In this document: piece after piece, positions 1 to 7,963 of the stretch
Layout of the letters: each line of letters opens with the position of its first letter
Position numbering within the stretch: position 1 is the first letter of the stretch
DNA from: Paracoccaceae bacterium
Lineage (GTDB): Bacteria > Pseudomonadota > Alphaproteobacteria > Rhodobacterales > Rhodobacteraceae
Direction of reading: 5' to 3'
DNA length: 16,985 bases
Assembly (NCBI GenBank): GCA_021767525.1
Contig: JAASTF010000040.1
Coordinates: forward strand, 1 to 16,985
The notes under the pieces: model-generated
Databases searched by the model: none
Seen by the model: the letters and a program-made list of their open reading frames with translations, nothing else
Told to the model about the DNA's origin: nothing
Position numbers and translations under genes: made by a program

Positions 1-1309
1 ACCGCGCGATCGGTCCCATCGGCCGGGTGCCGGCATAAAGCAGCGCCACCTGCACCCAGCCCGCCGCCGTGGTGGCCAGCGCTGCGGCGATCCAGCCGAT
101 CCAGATCGACAGACCGATGGCCAGCGCAGCGTTCACCACCATCGCCACCACGGCGAAACGGAACGGGCTGCGCGTATCTTCGCGCGCGAAGAACAAGGGC
201 TGCAGCACCTTTTGCAAGACGAATGCCGGCAGGCCCAGCCCGTAGATAGCCACGGCCACCGCGATGGCAGCGCTGTCGTCACTGGTGGTCTGGCCGCGTT
301 CGTAAAGCACCGAAACCAACGGCAGGGGTACCACCATCAACGCGACGGCCGAAGGCAGGGTCAGCGCCAGGCTGATCTCGGCCGCGCGGCTCAGCGCCTC
401 GCGCGATTGCGTGGCATCGCCGGATTTCAAGTGGCGTGACAGGCTGGGCAGCAGCACCACGCCCACCGCGATGCCCACCACGCCCAGCGGCAGTTGGTAC
501 AGGCGGTCAGCCGCGTAAAGCCAGCTGAGCGCGTTTTCGGTGTTGGACGCGACCAGCTGCCCGACCAGCAGATTCACCTGCAACACCCCCGAGGCCAGGG
601 CCGCCGGGATTGCCACGACGATCATCCGCTTCATATCGGGCGTCCAGCGCGGGCGGCCGGGGCGCAGTGCCACACCCGCGCGGGACGCAGCGAACCAGAC
701 CAGTGCCAGTTGCGCGACCCCGGCGACGGGAATTGCCCATAGAAGCCAATAGATTACCGTGCCGCCCAGTTGGGCGGCGGTGAGCATGGCGGCAATGACG
801 AAAATATTGAGCAATACCGGGGCGGCGGCGGCGGCGGCGAAGCGGCCGGTGGCGTTCAGGATGCCGGAAAACAGCGCTGCCAGCGACATGAAAAGGATAT
901 AGGGGAAAACGATGCGCCCGTAGCCCACGGTCAGGTCGAACCGTTCGTCCCCCACAAAGCCCTCGGCCGTGGCCCAGACCAGCGCCGGCATGAACAGCAT
1001 CGCCAGCCCTGTCAGGATCAGCACCACGAAGGCCAGACCGTTGAAGGCGTCGTTCGCGAATTTTCGCGCGTCCTCTTCGCCTTCGTATTTCTTTGAAAAC
1101 ATTGGAACAAATGCCGCATTGAACGCACCTTCGGCAAAGAAACGGCGGAACATGTTGGGCAGGCGAAAGGCGGCGACAAAGGCATCCATCACCGGGCCGG
1201 GGCCGATAAAGGCGAGGATCAGAATCTCGCGCGTGAAGCCGAGAATACGGCTCATCAACGTCCAGAACCCGACGGTCAGAAAGCCGGACATCAGGCGGAT
1301 CGGTTTCAT
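1..1309 (-). CDS. murJ: MurJ lipid II flippase (MviN family), 3' end off window
   Basis: Polytopic inner-membrane flippase that moves lipid II across the membrane for peptidoglycan synthesis. The minus-strand frame opens at ATG 1309-1307 and stays open to the window edge, giving 436 residues of a family that is usually about 510-530, so the C-terminal transmembrane part is missing. Residues 20-28 read SRILGFTRE and residues 42-69 hold the DAFVAAFRLPNMFRR and AEGAFNAAFVP signatures. Arginines R21, R27, R55 and R269 (in AADRLYQLPLGV) and D42 match the charged residues essential in E. coli MurJ (R18, R24, R52, R270, D39). Long hydrophobic stretches alternate with short loops throughout. It is the last gene of the lpoA-like–glnD–unknown–murJ cluster, but 164 bp separate it from the unknown gene's stop codon, so it may have its own promoter. 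Identification is secure; only the 3' end is unseen. Confidence 0.95.
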   Translation of the reverse strand, partial: MKPIRLMSGFLTVGFWTLMSRILGFTREILILAFIGPGPVMDAFVAAFRLPNMFRRFFAEGAFNAAFVPMFSKKYEGEEDARKFANDAFNGLAFVVLILTGLAMLFMPALVWATAEGFVGDERFDLTVGYGRIVFPYILFMSLAALFSGILNATGRFAAAAAAPVLLNIFVIAAMLTAAQLGGTVIYWLLWAIPVAGVAQLALVWFAASRAGVALRPGRPRWTPDMKRMIVVAIPAALASGVLQVNLLVGQLVASNTENALSWLYAADRLYQLPLGVVGIAVGVVLLPSLSRHLKSGDATQSREALSRAAEISLALTLPSAVALMVVPLPLVSVLYERGQTTSDDSAAIAVAVAIYGLGLPAFVLQKVLQPLFFAREDTRSPFRFAVVAMVVNAALAIGLSIWIGWIAAALATTAAGWVQVALLYAGTRPMGPIAR

Positions 1310-1410
1310 GCGGGGGCCCTTTGGCAAGCGGTTGGACGCGGTTTAGCGGATCGCACGGGCGGGGGGAAGGGCGCGCGGGGAAAGGCGCCGAGGAGGGCGG
1401 GTTTCGGGGG

Positions 1411-1465
1411 GCACAAGACATGCACAAGACATGCACATGTGATGCATATGCGGGCACATGGGCTT
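1411..1465. repeat. Phased GCACA/GCATA repeat array upstream of murJ
   Basis: GCACA or GCATA starts at 1411, 1422, 1433, 1444 and 1454, a period of 10-11 bp or one helical turn. The first two units are identical 11-mers (GCACAAGACAT); the third matches 8 of 11. The array includes two 8-bp palindromes, CACATGTG (1434-1441) and GCATATGC (1444-1451). It lies in the 164-bp gap between the stop codon of the unknown gene and the murJ start. Helical phasing suggests repeated contacts by a DNA-binding protein on one face; the regulator is unknown. Confidence 0.6.
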
Positions 1466-1473
1466 TCGCCGCA

Positions 1474-2505
1474 TCAAACGTAGTGAAGCGGCACATTCCG
1501 CGGCCAGTGATCGGCAATCCGGATGCGATCATCGCCACCATCCGGGCCTGTGGCCGAAACGCCGGTGAACGACGCGCGGGCGTCATGGATCAGGGCGGCC
1601 GGTTTGACCGCCTCGGGCACGGTCGCCTTGCGATCCAGCGCGGGTTGCGCAGCGATTTCGCCCAGCTTGATCGCCGGGCCCAGCAGGGCGAAGGCCGGGT
1701 TGACGGCGATCGCTGCGGCTGCGCCCAGAAACTCGGCGATGCCCGCCCCCCATTTCACGCGCATGGGCAGCTTGGTCGCGGCTATGGCCTTGGCATAATC
1801 CGCAATCAGCGCCTCCATCCGCTCTTGCGCCTGCGGGACGGTGGTGCCCCTGAGCGCCTCGGCCGAGGTCCAGACCCGCAACGCGGTTCGGTGGGCTTGC
1901 ACCTCGGGCATGGCGCAAAGATCGAGCGCCGCCTTTATCAGGTCTTGGTGGCTGCGCCGTTTGCCGTCAGCGGTTTCGTCATGGGGCACCAGGAATTCCC
2001 AGTTGAAGGCGCGAAACAACCGTTCGTGCCCGTCGGTGGCGCTGCGAAACGCCTTGGGGCCGTTATAGGCCGGGATCACCGCGACATCGGCCTTGGGCAC
2101 GCCGGCCAAAAGGCGGCGGTTGCGCGCCTTGTCGACGTGATCCTGCAACACCATGCGGGTCATGTGAAACAGCGGATCTTCGAAATCGCGCCGGTCGCGG
2201 GCCTGCGCGAAACCGGGGGTCGCCTGCAGGTTTTCGATATCCATCTGCGCGCCGTTGGCGAGTTTCTTTTGCTCGAACGCGTCGTGCTGCGTTTCGTCCC
2301 AGGGCACGTCCATCACCCTGTCGGGTGGAAGCCAGCCCAGAACCCTTTCCTGCTGCGCCGCGTCCCATTCGGCGGGCCATGTCGCACCAGATGGCGGTCG
2401 CGGCACCACCAGCGTTTCGAAAAGCAGCAACTCGGCCACGAAGGCCTGCGGGCGCAGGTGGTCTTGCACCGAAACGGTGCCCCAGATCTGGTCAGGCTGG
2501 CTCAT
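1474..2505 (-). CDS. Unrecognised 343-residue protein between glnD and murJ
   Basis: I do not recognise this family. The frame is open from GTG 2544, but ATG 2505 is the better start: the extra 13 codons would overlap a promoter-like TGTGCTAGGCT. The 343-residue product has a balanced composition with many W, H, D and R residues, typical of a real protein, unlike the antisense frames here. The N-terminal third (residues 20-72) has a hydrophobic ELLLFETLVVP segment and a tryptophan-rich stretch (WPAEWD, VLGWLP, DVPWD). The middle holds charged helical sequence with a HDETADGKRRSHQD loop (175-187). Residues 254-281 are an alanine-rich hydrophobic helix, flanked by charges, that could insert into or lie on a membrane. 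There is no signal peptide, Walker motif or obvious nuclease motif. It lies 77 nt downstream of glnD in the same direction. Cytosolic location is the default inference. Confidence 0.8.
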   Translation of the reverse strand: MSQPDQIWGTVSVQDHLRPQAFVAELLLFETLVVPRPPSGATWPAEWDAAQQERVLGWLPPDRVMDVPWDETQHDAFEQKKLANGAQMDIENLQATPGFAQARDRRDFEDPLFHMTRMVLQDHVDKARNRRLLAGVPKADVAVIPAYNGPKAFRSATDGHERLFRAFNWEFLVPHDETADGKRRSHQDLIKAALDLCAMPEVQAHRTALRVWTSAEALRGTTVPQAQERMEALIADYAKAIAATKLPMRVKWGAGIAEFLGAAAAIAVNPAFALLGPAIKLGEIAAQPALDRKATVPEAVKPAALIHDARASFTGVSATGPDGGDDRIRIADHWPRNVPLHYV

Positions 2506-2534
2506 GTTCGGTGCCCCGCTGTGATTGCGGGACC

Positions 2535-2545
2535 AGCCTAGCACA
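2535..2545 (-). promoter_or_regulatory. Possible extended -10 for the unknown gene
   Basis: Read on the minus strand this is TGTGCTAGGCT, an extended -10 type sequence (TG-N-TAGGCT) about 30 nt upstream of ATG 2505. No convincing -35 lies at the usual distance. A 5-bp inverted repeat, CCCGC-N7-GCGGG (2515-2531), sits in what would be the leader. Right after the glnD stop codon an uninterrupted GGGCGG-CC-CCGCCC palindrome (2570-2583) could slow polymerase, but it has no T-run. Together these hint at transcription separate from glnD. The evidence is pattern matching only. Confidence 0.3.
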
Positions 2546-2582
2546 GATCGCCGCCCAAGGCATCGCCCCGGGCGGCCCCGCC

Positions 2583-5405
2583 CTAGGCCGAGGCGCGTTC
2601 CGCGCCCTGGTCGATCGCCTCGCGCAGCTTTTTCTCAAGCGCCTTTTGCTTGGGGGCGCTGTGGAATTTCAGGCCGAACATGTCCTTGACGTAGAAGGTG
2701 TCGACCACCTGTTCGCCATAGGTCGCGATGACGGCCGAGGCGATATAGACGTTGTTGTTGGCCAGCGTGCGCGTGAGGTCGAACAAGAGGCCCGGGCGGT
2801 CGCGGGTGTCGACCTCGACGATGGTGTAAATCTCGGACCCTTCGTTGTCGAATGTGATCGAGGTGGGCACGCGGAAGGCGCGTTCGCGTTTCTTGATCTT
2901 GTCGCGGCTTTTGATCGCCTCGGTGGCCTTGATCTCGCCCTTGAGCGTCTTGTGGATCATCTGGCGCAGGCGGGGCAGGCGTTCGGATTCGTAGGGGCTG
3001 CCGTCGCCGTCCTGAATCCAGAATACCGCCGTGGCATAGCCGTCTTTCGACGTATAGGTGCGCGCGTCGACCACGTTGGCCCCCACCAGCGCCAGCGCGC
3101 CCGCGAGGCGCGAGAAGATGCCCGGGTGATCGGACAGGGCAAAGCAGGCGCGGGTGGCGTCGCGGTTTTCGTCGATGGCCAGGTCGATGGCGATTTCATT
3201 ATCCGGCAGGTCGCGCAGCAGGTTGGCGAACACCACCTGCGTGGCTGTATCCAGGCCCTGCCAATAGGGCGGGTAATGCCGGGCGGTTTCGCGTTTCAGC
3301 GCGGCGGGTTCCCACTTGGCCAGCGCCTCGCGCAGGGCGCGGCGGGCCTCGGCGCCGCGGTTTTCGCGGTTGAGCTCCTCAAGCCCGTGTTCCAGCGCGG
3401 CCGCGGTTTCGCGGTGCAGCTGGCGCAGCAGCATGGCCTTCCAGTTGTTCCAGGTGTTCGGTCCCACGCCGCGGATGTCGCAGACGGTCAGCACGGTCAG
3501 CAGATCCAGCCGCTTGCGATTTTTCACCGCCTTGGCGAAGTCGCGCAGGGTGCGCGGATCGCTGAGGTCGCGTTTCTGCGCCATGTCGGACATCAGCAGG
3601 TGATAGCGCACCAGCCATTCCACGGTGTCGCATTCGGTGCGGTTGAGGCCCAGCCGGGGCGCCACCTTGCGCGCGATCTGGGCGCCGAGGACCGAGTGAT
3701 CCTCGTCGCGGCCCTTGCCGATATCATGCAGCATCAGCGCGACATACAGAACCTTGCGATTGACGCCGGCCTTGAGGATGCCGCTGGCCACCGGCAGTTC
3801 CTCGGTCAGCTCGCCATGTTCGATCTGGCTGAGCACGCGGATGCATTGGATCGTGTGCTCGTCCACGGTGTAGCTGTGATACATGTTGAACTGCATCATC
3901 GCCACGACCGGTGCGAATTCGGGGATGAAGGCCGCCAGCACGCCCAGCTCGTTCATGCGGCGCAGCGCGCGTTCGGGGTTGCCGTGTTTCAGCAGCAGAT
4001 CGAGGAAGATGCGCCGCGCCTCGCGGTCGTTGCGCATGTCGTCGTCGATCAGGTGCAGGTTGGCGGTGACAAGGCGCATCGCGTCGGGGTGGATCAGCAT
4101 CCCCGTGCGCAGACCTTCCTCGAACAGGCGCAAAAGGTTCAGCTTGTCGGACAGGAACGCCTTGTCATCTGAAATCGCAAGGCGGCCATGCACCACCTCG
4201 TAGCCCGGTTTCACCCGGGGGCGGCGGCGAAAGATGCGTTCCAGCAGCGGCGCGCCCTTGGTGTGGTCGGCCTCGAGCTTGGTCAGGAAGATGCGCGTCA
4301 GGTCGCCCACGGCGGTGGCGTGGCGGAAGTAATCCTGCATGAAGTGTTCGACCGCGCGGCGCCCGCCCTTGTCGGCATAGCCCATGCGCGCCGCGACCTC
4401 GACCTGCATGTCGAAGGTCAGCAGATCGGTGGGGCGGCCGGTGATCAGGTGCAGGTGGCAGCGCACGGCCCACAGGAAATTCTCGGCCTGGGTGAAGGTT
4501 TCGAATTCTTCGGGGCGGAACACGCCCAGCTTGACCAGCTCTTCGACCTTTTGCACCCGGTGCACGTACTTGGCGATCCAATACAGGGTTTGCAGGTCGC
4601 GCAGGCCGCCCTTGCCCTCTTTCACGTTGGGTTCGACCACGTAACGCTCGCCCTGCTTGACATGGCGGCTGTCGCGTTCGGCCAGCTTGGCCTCGACGAA
4701 ATCCGAGGCGCTGCCGGCGAACAGCTCGTCCCACAGGCGGCGGTCCAGTTCTTTCGCCAGCTTCGCGTCGCCACCCAGCCAGCGGTGTTCCAGCAGGGCA
4801 GTCCGAATGGTGTAATCGTCGCCGCCCAGGCGGATGCAATCGCGGATCGTGCGGCTGGAATGGCCGACCTTCAGCCGCAGATCCCACAGGATATACAGCA
4901 TCGATTCGATCACGCTTTCGGCCCAGGCGGTGATCTTGGTTGGGGTCAGGAACAGCAGGTCGACATCGGATTGCGGCGCCATCTCGCCGCGGCCATAGCC
5001 GCCGACGGCGAACAGCGCCAGCCGCTCGCCTTCGGTGGGGGTGGCGTTGGCGTGCAGGACATCCTTGGACAGGTGCAGCACGGTGGTGACGATGCAATCG
5101 GTCAGCCAGGCATAGGCCGCCACGGTCGGGCGCGCCGCGAACGGCTGGGCCTCAAACGCGGTGGCGATGGCGGCATGGCCGGTTTTGAACGCCCCCTGCA
5201 GGATCGGCACGATGACCGGCCGCGCGGCATCGGGGGCGACGCCGTCCAGCGCACGCGCCAAAGCGTCATGCACCGCGCGCCCGTCGAAAACCTCGTCAGG
5301 CGCGCAAAGCAGCTGCCCCGGCGGGGCGGGCAGGATATCGGTCGAGAACGGCAGGTGCGACGGTTCAGAAACCGGCGCCGCCGAAGGCTGTTGGGGCAGG
5401 GTCAA
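2583..5405 (-). CDS. glnD: Bifunctional PII uridylyltransferase/uridylyl-removing enzyme GlnD
   Basis: Cytosolic nitrogen sensor that uridylylates PII proteins when glutamine is low and removes UMP when glutamine is high, 940 residues. Domains in order: nucleotidyltransferase with GGYGRGEMAPQSDVDL at 135-150 (acidic pair D147/D149); GlnD linker region at about 240-380 (KEGKGGLRDLQTLYW); HD phosphohydrolase at about 515-635 with H517 and the MLHDIGKG motif at 558-565; two C-terminal ACT domains at about 754-830 (DHPGIFSRLAGAL) and 862-938 (DRPGLLFDLTRTL), which bind glutamine. The start is TTG 5405: the codon before it is TGA, so no earlier start exists, and AGGTGG lies 6 nt upstream as a Shine-Dalgarno. 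This start overlaps the upstream lipoprotein gene by 41 nt. Length and all motifs are normal for the family. Confidence 0.97.
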   Translation of the reverse strand: MTLPQQPSAAPVSEPSHLPFSTDILPAPPGQLLCAPDEVFDGRAVHDALARALDGVAPDAARPVIVPILQGAFKTGHAAIATAFEAQPFAARPTVAAYAWLTDCIVTTVLHLSKDVLHANATPTEGERLALFAVGGYGRGEMAPQSDVDLLFLTPTKITAWAESVIESMLYILWDLRLKVGHSSRTIRDCIRLGGDDYTIRTALLEHRWLGGDAKLAKELDRRLWDELFAGSASDFVEAKLAERDSRHVKQGERYVVEPNVKEGKGGLRDLQTLYWIAKYVHRVQKVEELVKLGVFRPEEFETFTQAENFLWAVRCHLHLITGRPTDLLTFDMQVEVAARMGYADKGGRRAVEHFMQDYFRHATAVGDLTRIFLTKLEADHTKGAPLLERIFRRRPRVKPGYEVVHGRLAISDDKAFLSDKLNLLRLFEEGLRTGMLIHPDAMRLVTANLHLIDDDMRNDREARRIFLDLLLKHGNPERALRRMNELGVLAAFIPEFAPVVAMMQFNMYHSYTVDEHTIQCIRVLSQIEHGELTEELPVASGILKAGVNRKVLYVALMLHDIGKGRDEDHSVLGAQIARKVAPRLGLNRTECDTVEWLVRYHLLMSDMAQKRDLSDPRTLRDFAKAVKNRKRLDLLTVLTVCDIRGVGPNTWNNWKAMLLRQLHRETAAALEHGLEELNRENRGAEARRALREALAKWEPAALKRETARHYPPYWQGLDTATQVVFANLLRDLPDNEIAIDLAIDENRDATRACFALSDHPGIFSRLAGALALVGANVVDARTYTSKDGYATAVFWIQDGDGSPYESERLPRLRQMIHKTLKGEIKATEAIKSRDKIKKRERAFRVPTSITFDNEGSEIYTIVEVDTRDRPGLLFDLTRTLANNNVYIASAVIATYGEQVVDTFYVKDMFGLKFHSAPKQKALEKKLREAIDQGAERASA

Positions 5406-6546
5406 TCACAACCACCTGTTTGTTGCGGATCGTGGCGACGGCCAGGCCGCGCTGGTTGGTGCCATCGGGGCGCAGGCGGAAGATGCCGCCGGTGCCCTGG
5501 AAACCCGCGCCCTGGGTCAGCGCCGCGCCGGTCAGCGCGTCGCGGCCCCGGCTTTTGGCCAGGGCGCCGATGGCGGCGATGCCGTCATAGGCCAGCCCCG
5601 CGATCGGGTGCGGTGCGCTGCCATTGGCGGCCTGGAAGCGGCTGCGGAAGGCGGCCGTCTTGTTCGGGTCGGGCATGGCGAACCAGCCGCCCTGCACGCC
5701 CGGCAGATCCAGCGTTTGGGCCGGGATATCCCAACGGGTCAGGCCGATATATTGCGCCACGTCGGGGCCAAGCCCAGCCTCGGGCAGCATCTGGCTGAGC
5801 AGCGGCAGCGCCCCGGCCGAGTTCGCCGTCATGAAGATCGCATCGGCATTGCCCGAGCGCGCGGCCGACACGATCTGCGGCACCGCGTTGACGACGCCGG
5901 ACTGCGAGAATTCGTGCGAAACGGTGCCGACGACCGTGCCGCCATTGCCGGACACGGCCTGCTGGATGGCCTGGTTTCCCAGCTGTCCTGCCACGTTGTT
6001 CGCATGAACCACCACATAGCGCGATTTGCCCTGTCCCCGCGCATAGGACACCAGCCGGTTGGCGGTGTTCTGGAAGGTCGGGCCGAGGATCCAGAGGTTG
6101 CCGCCGGCGATGGTGGAATTGTTCGAAAAGGACAGCACGTTCACGTTGCGCGGCGCCACGGCCACGGCGACGGCATTGGCCGATTCAGCATAGACCGGGC
6201 CCAGGATGATGCGCGCGCCGTCGCTGACCGCCTGCAGCGCCGATTGCTGCGCCTGTGCCGCGTTGCCCGCGGTGCCGTAAACGCGCAGGTCGATGGCCAC
6301 CCCGTCAAGATCGGCGATGGCCAGGCGGGCCGCGTTTTCCAGCGATTGCGCCAGCAGGTCGTCGCCGGCATTGCCGCCGCCGCGGGGCACCAGAAGAGCC
6401 ACGGGCACCGGGGCCGCGGGATCGATCGACTGGCCGCCGCCCGGGCTGCCGATCCCGACGGTCTGACAGGCGGCCAGCCAAAGAATGGACAGCAGGGCAA
6501 CGGCGCGCCACAGCACCTTGCGGGCAGAGGACAAAACAGCAAACAT
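5365..6546 (-). CDS. Penicillin-binding protein activator lipoprotein (LpoA/LppC-like)
   Basis: Lipoprotein of 393 residues with a type 1 periplasmic-binding-protein fold, related to LpoA (COG3107), which in E. coli stimulates PBP1A from the outer membrane. The N-terminus has a positively charged start, a hydrophobic core and a lipobox LAAC with the lipidated cysteine at position 27. The mature part shows Rossmann-like strands: VPVALLVPRGGG (47-58), ARIILGPVYAESANAVA (about 111-127), NVNVLSFSNN, and a conserved AGLAYDGIAA region near the C-terminus. It lacks the N-terminal TPR domain of E. coli LpoA, as is usual in alphaproteobacteria. The start is ATG 6546 with GGGAG 11 nt upstream. It is divergent from rsmI and overlaps glnD. 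The peptidoglycan role is inferred from family and from rsmI/yraN neighbours resembling E. coli yraL-yraM-yraN. Confidence 0.88.
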   Translation of the reverse strand: MFAVLSSARKVLWRAVALLSILWLAACQTVGIGSPGGGQSIDPAAPVPVALLVPRGGGNAGDDLLAQSLENAARLAIADLDGVAIDLRVYGTAGNAAQAQQSALQAVSDGARIILGPVYAESANAVAVAVAPRNVNVLSFSNNSTIAGGNLWILGPTFQNTANRLVSYARGQGKSRYVVVHANNVAGQLGNQAIQQAVSGNGGTVVGTVSHEFSQSGVVNAVPQIVSAARSGNADAIFMTANSAGALPLLSQMLPEAGLGPDVAQYIGLTRWDIPAQTLDLPGVQGGWFAMPDPNKTAAFRSRFQAANGSAPHPIAGLAYDGIAAIGALAKSRGRDALTGAALTQGAGFQGTGGIFRLRPDGTNQRGLAVATIRNKQVVVIDPAPTAFGGAGF

Positions 6547-6598
6547 GGACGATAAAGCTCCCTCGGTCTGGGTGGTCTAGGGGCCACCTGCAATTCGG

Positions 6599-6614
6599 GG
6601 CGATAATAAACGCC
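6599..6614. promoter_or_regulatory. Small inverted repeat in divergent lpoA-like/rsmI promoter region
   Basis: GGCG-N8-CGCC with an A/T-only centre (ATAATAAA) sits in the 75-bp gap between two divergent starts (6546 minus, 6622 plus). The AT-rich centre could hold a -10 element for rsmI, but no clear -35 partner is visible. The call is tentative. Confidence 0.25.
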
Positions 6615-6621
6615 ATGAGGG

Positions 6622-7497
6622 ATGGGTCTAGTGCAGAATTGGGAAAAGCGCCTGTTGGCGCCCGGGCTTTATCTGATCGCGACACCGCTGGGGAACGCGC
6701 GGGACATCACGTTGCGCGGTCTTGACCTGCTGGCCAGTGCCGATGCGCTGGCGGCCGAGGACACGCGCAGCCTGCGCAAGCTGATGGAGATTCACGGCGT
6801 GCCGCTGGGCGAGCGGCAGGTGCTGGCCTATCACGAACATAACGGCGCGCGGATGCGGCCGAAACTGTTGCAGATGCTGGCCGAGGGGCAAAGCGTGGTC
6901 TACGCGTCCGAGGCGGGCACGCCGCTGGTGGCGGACCCCGGTTTCGACCTGGTGCGCGCCGCGCGCGAGGCGGGGCACGCGGTGACGGCGGCGCCCGGGC
7001 CGGTGGCGGCGATCACCGCGCTGTCGATCGCCGGATTGCCCACCGACCGCTTTCTCTTCGAGGGGTTTTTGCCCAATGCCGGCGGTCAGCGGAAATCCGC
7101 GCTGATGGCGCTGCGCGACGTGCCGGCGACGCTGGTATTTTACGAATCGCCCAAGCGGGTCGCGGCGATGCTGCGCGACGCGGCCGAGGTGCTGGGGCCC
7201 GACCGGCCGGCCCGATTGTGCCGCGAGCTGACCAAGAAATTCGAAGAGGTGCGCAGCGGCACCCTGGGCGAGCTGGCCCAAGGCTGCGCCGACGACCCCC
7301 CGCGGGGCGAGATCGTGGTGCTGGTGGACCGGGGGGATTTGGGAATTGTTAGGGAAGATGATTTAGAAAGCTTGGTTAAGGCGGCTTTGGCGGACTATTC
7401 TGTAAGGGATGCGGCGGACCGGGTCAGCGCGGAAACCGGATTGCCAAGGCGCAAGGTCTATCAACTGGCGCTGAAGCTTGAGAAAGAGATGGAATGA
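6622..7497 (+). CDS. rsmI: 16S rRNA 2'-O-methyltransferase RsmI (C1402)
   Basis: SAM-dependent methyltransferase of the tetrapyrrole-methylase fold that 2'-O-methylates C1402 of 16S rRNA. Visible motifs: YLIATPLGNARDITLRGL at 17-34, AEDTRSLRKL at 45-54, SEAGTPLVADPG at 96-107, GLPTDRFLFEGFLP at 138-151 and CRELTKKFEEV at 200-210. A small helical C-terminal domain (about 245-291) follows, as in the family; 291 residues is a normal length. ATG 6622 is used here, but GAGGG ends directly at that codon; GTG 6631 (9 nt from GAGGG) gives a three-residue shorter protein and may be the true start. The 3' end overlaps yraN by 4 nt (ATGA). Codons for residues 240-263 are unusually AT-rich (ATT, GTT, AGG, TTA, TCT, GTA) compared with the rest. 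Confidence 0.95.
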   Translation: MGLVQNWEKRLLAPGLYLIATPLGNARDITLRGLDLLASADALAAEDTRSLRKLMEIHGVPLGERQVLAYHEHNGARMRPKLLQMLAEGQSVVYASEAGTPLVADPGFDLVRAAREAGHAVTAAPGPVAAITALSIAGLPTDRFLFEGFLPNAGGQRKSALMALRDVPATLVFYESPKRVAAMLRDAAEVLGPDRPARLCRELTKKFEEVRSGTLGELAQGCADDPPRGEIVVLVDRGDLGIVREDDLESLVKAALADYSVRDAADRVSAETGLPRRKVYQLALKLEKEME

Positions 7498-7907
7498 CGC
7501 AGCATTTCGATCCCCACGGGCAGGTGGCCACGCCGGTTCAGGCGCGGCGGACGCGCGGGCAGCGCGCCTATCTGACGGGCACGGCGGCCGAGGATCGTGT
7601 GGAACGGATCTATGCGGCGGCGGGCGCGCAGGTTCTGGCGCGGCGCTGGCGCGGGCAGGGCGGCGAAATCGACCTGGTGCTGCGCGATGACAGCGGGCTG
7701 ATCTTTGTCGAAGTGAAGACCGCGCGGACATTCGACAGGGCGCTGGCGGCGCTGTCGCCGCGGCAGGCGGCGCGCATCTGCATGGCGGCACAGGAATTCG
7801 CGGGCACCCAGCCGGGTGGTCTGCTGGCAGACATGCGGTTCGATCTGGCGGTGGTCGACGGGCAGGGTCAGGCGCGGATCGTGGAAAACGCCTTCGGCGA
7901 ATTCTGA
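7494..7907 (+). CDS. yraN: YraN/UPF0102 family endonuclease-like protein
   Basis: Small protein (137 residues) of the UPF0102 family, which has the PD-(D/E)XK nuclease-like core seen in Holliday-junction resolvase relatives. The motif appears as GGEIDLVL (56-63; E58, D60) followed by FVEVK (71-75; E73, K75), with an upstream conserved E33 in GTAAEDRVE and RFDLAVV at 115-121. The cellular role of YraN is not established. Its ATG overlaps the rsmI stop (ATGA), so the two are translationally coupled, as in many proteobacterial genomes. About 25 residues precede the domain, slightly longer than typical. Confidence 0.9.
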   Translation: MTQHFDPHGQVATPVQARRTRGQRAYLTGTAAEDRVERIYAAAGAQVLARRWRGQGGEIDLVLRDDSGLIFVEVKTARTFDRALAALSPRQAARICMAAQEFAGTQPGGLLADMRFDLAVVDGQGQARIVENAFGEF

Positions 7908-7924
7908 TTTGCCTCTGACCGCCC

Positions 7925-7951
7925 CTTGCGCCATGTAAGATGCGACGCAAG
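7925..7951. promoter_or_regulatory. Inverted repeat CTTGCG-N15-CGCAAG upstream of gshB
   Basis: Perfect 6-bp arms separated by 15 nt lie in the 56-bp gap between yraN and gshB. A -10-like TAAGAT (7936-7941) falls within the spacer, so the arms could flank a promoter, but no good -35 is visible at the right distance. A chance occurrence is possible. Confidence 0.25.
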
Positions 7952-7963
7952 CAGGGGTTACCG

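Noticed and set aside
254..281. Residues 254-281 of the unknown protein (not window coordinates) as a definite membrane anchor
   Set aside because: The segment is alanine-rich with a proline and internal charges nearby; it may be a buried helix, so I describe it only as hydrophobic.
507..1586. 359-residue open frame on the minus strand over murJ
   Set aside because: It is an alternative frame of the murJ strand, with arginine/proline-rich low-complexity translation; the overlapping MurJ frame has clear family motifs.
1321..2541. 406-residue plus-strand open frame opposite the unknown gene
   Set aside because: Antisense frame produced by high GC; glycine/arginine/histidine-rich translation with no motif. 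The minus-strand product has normal protein composition and a sensible start.
2325..6555. Long plus-strand open frames (615, 536 and 464 residues) opposite glnD and the lipoprotein gene
   Set aside because: Mirror-image frames of well-identified genes, rich in H, Q, R, G and A, with no recognisable domains.
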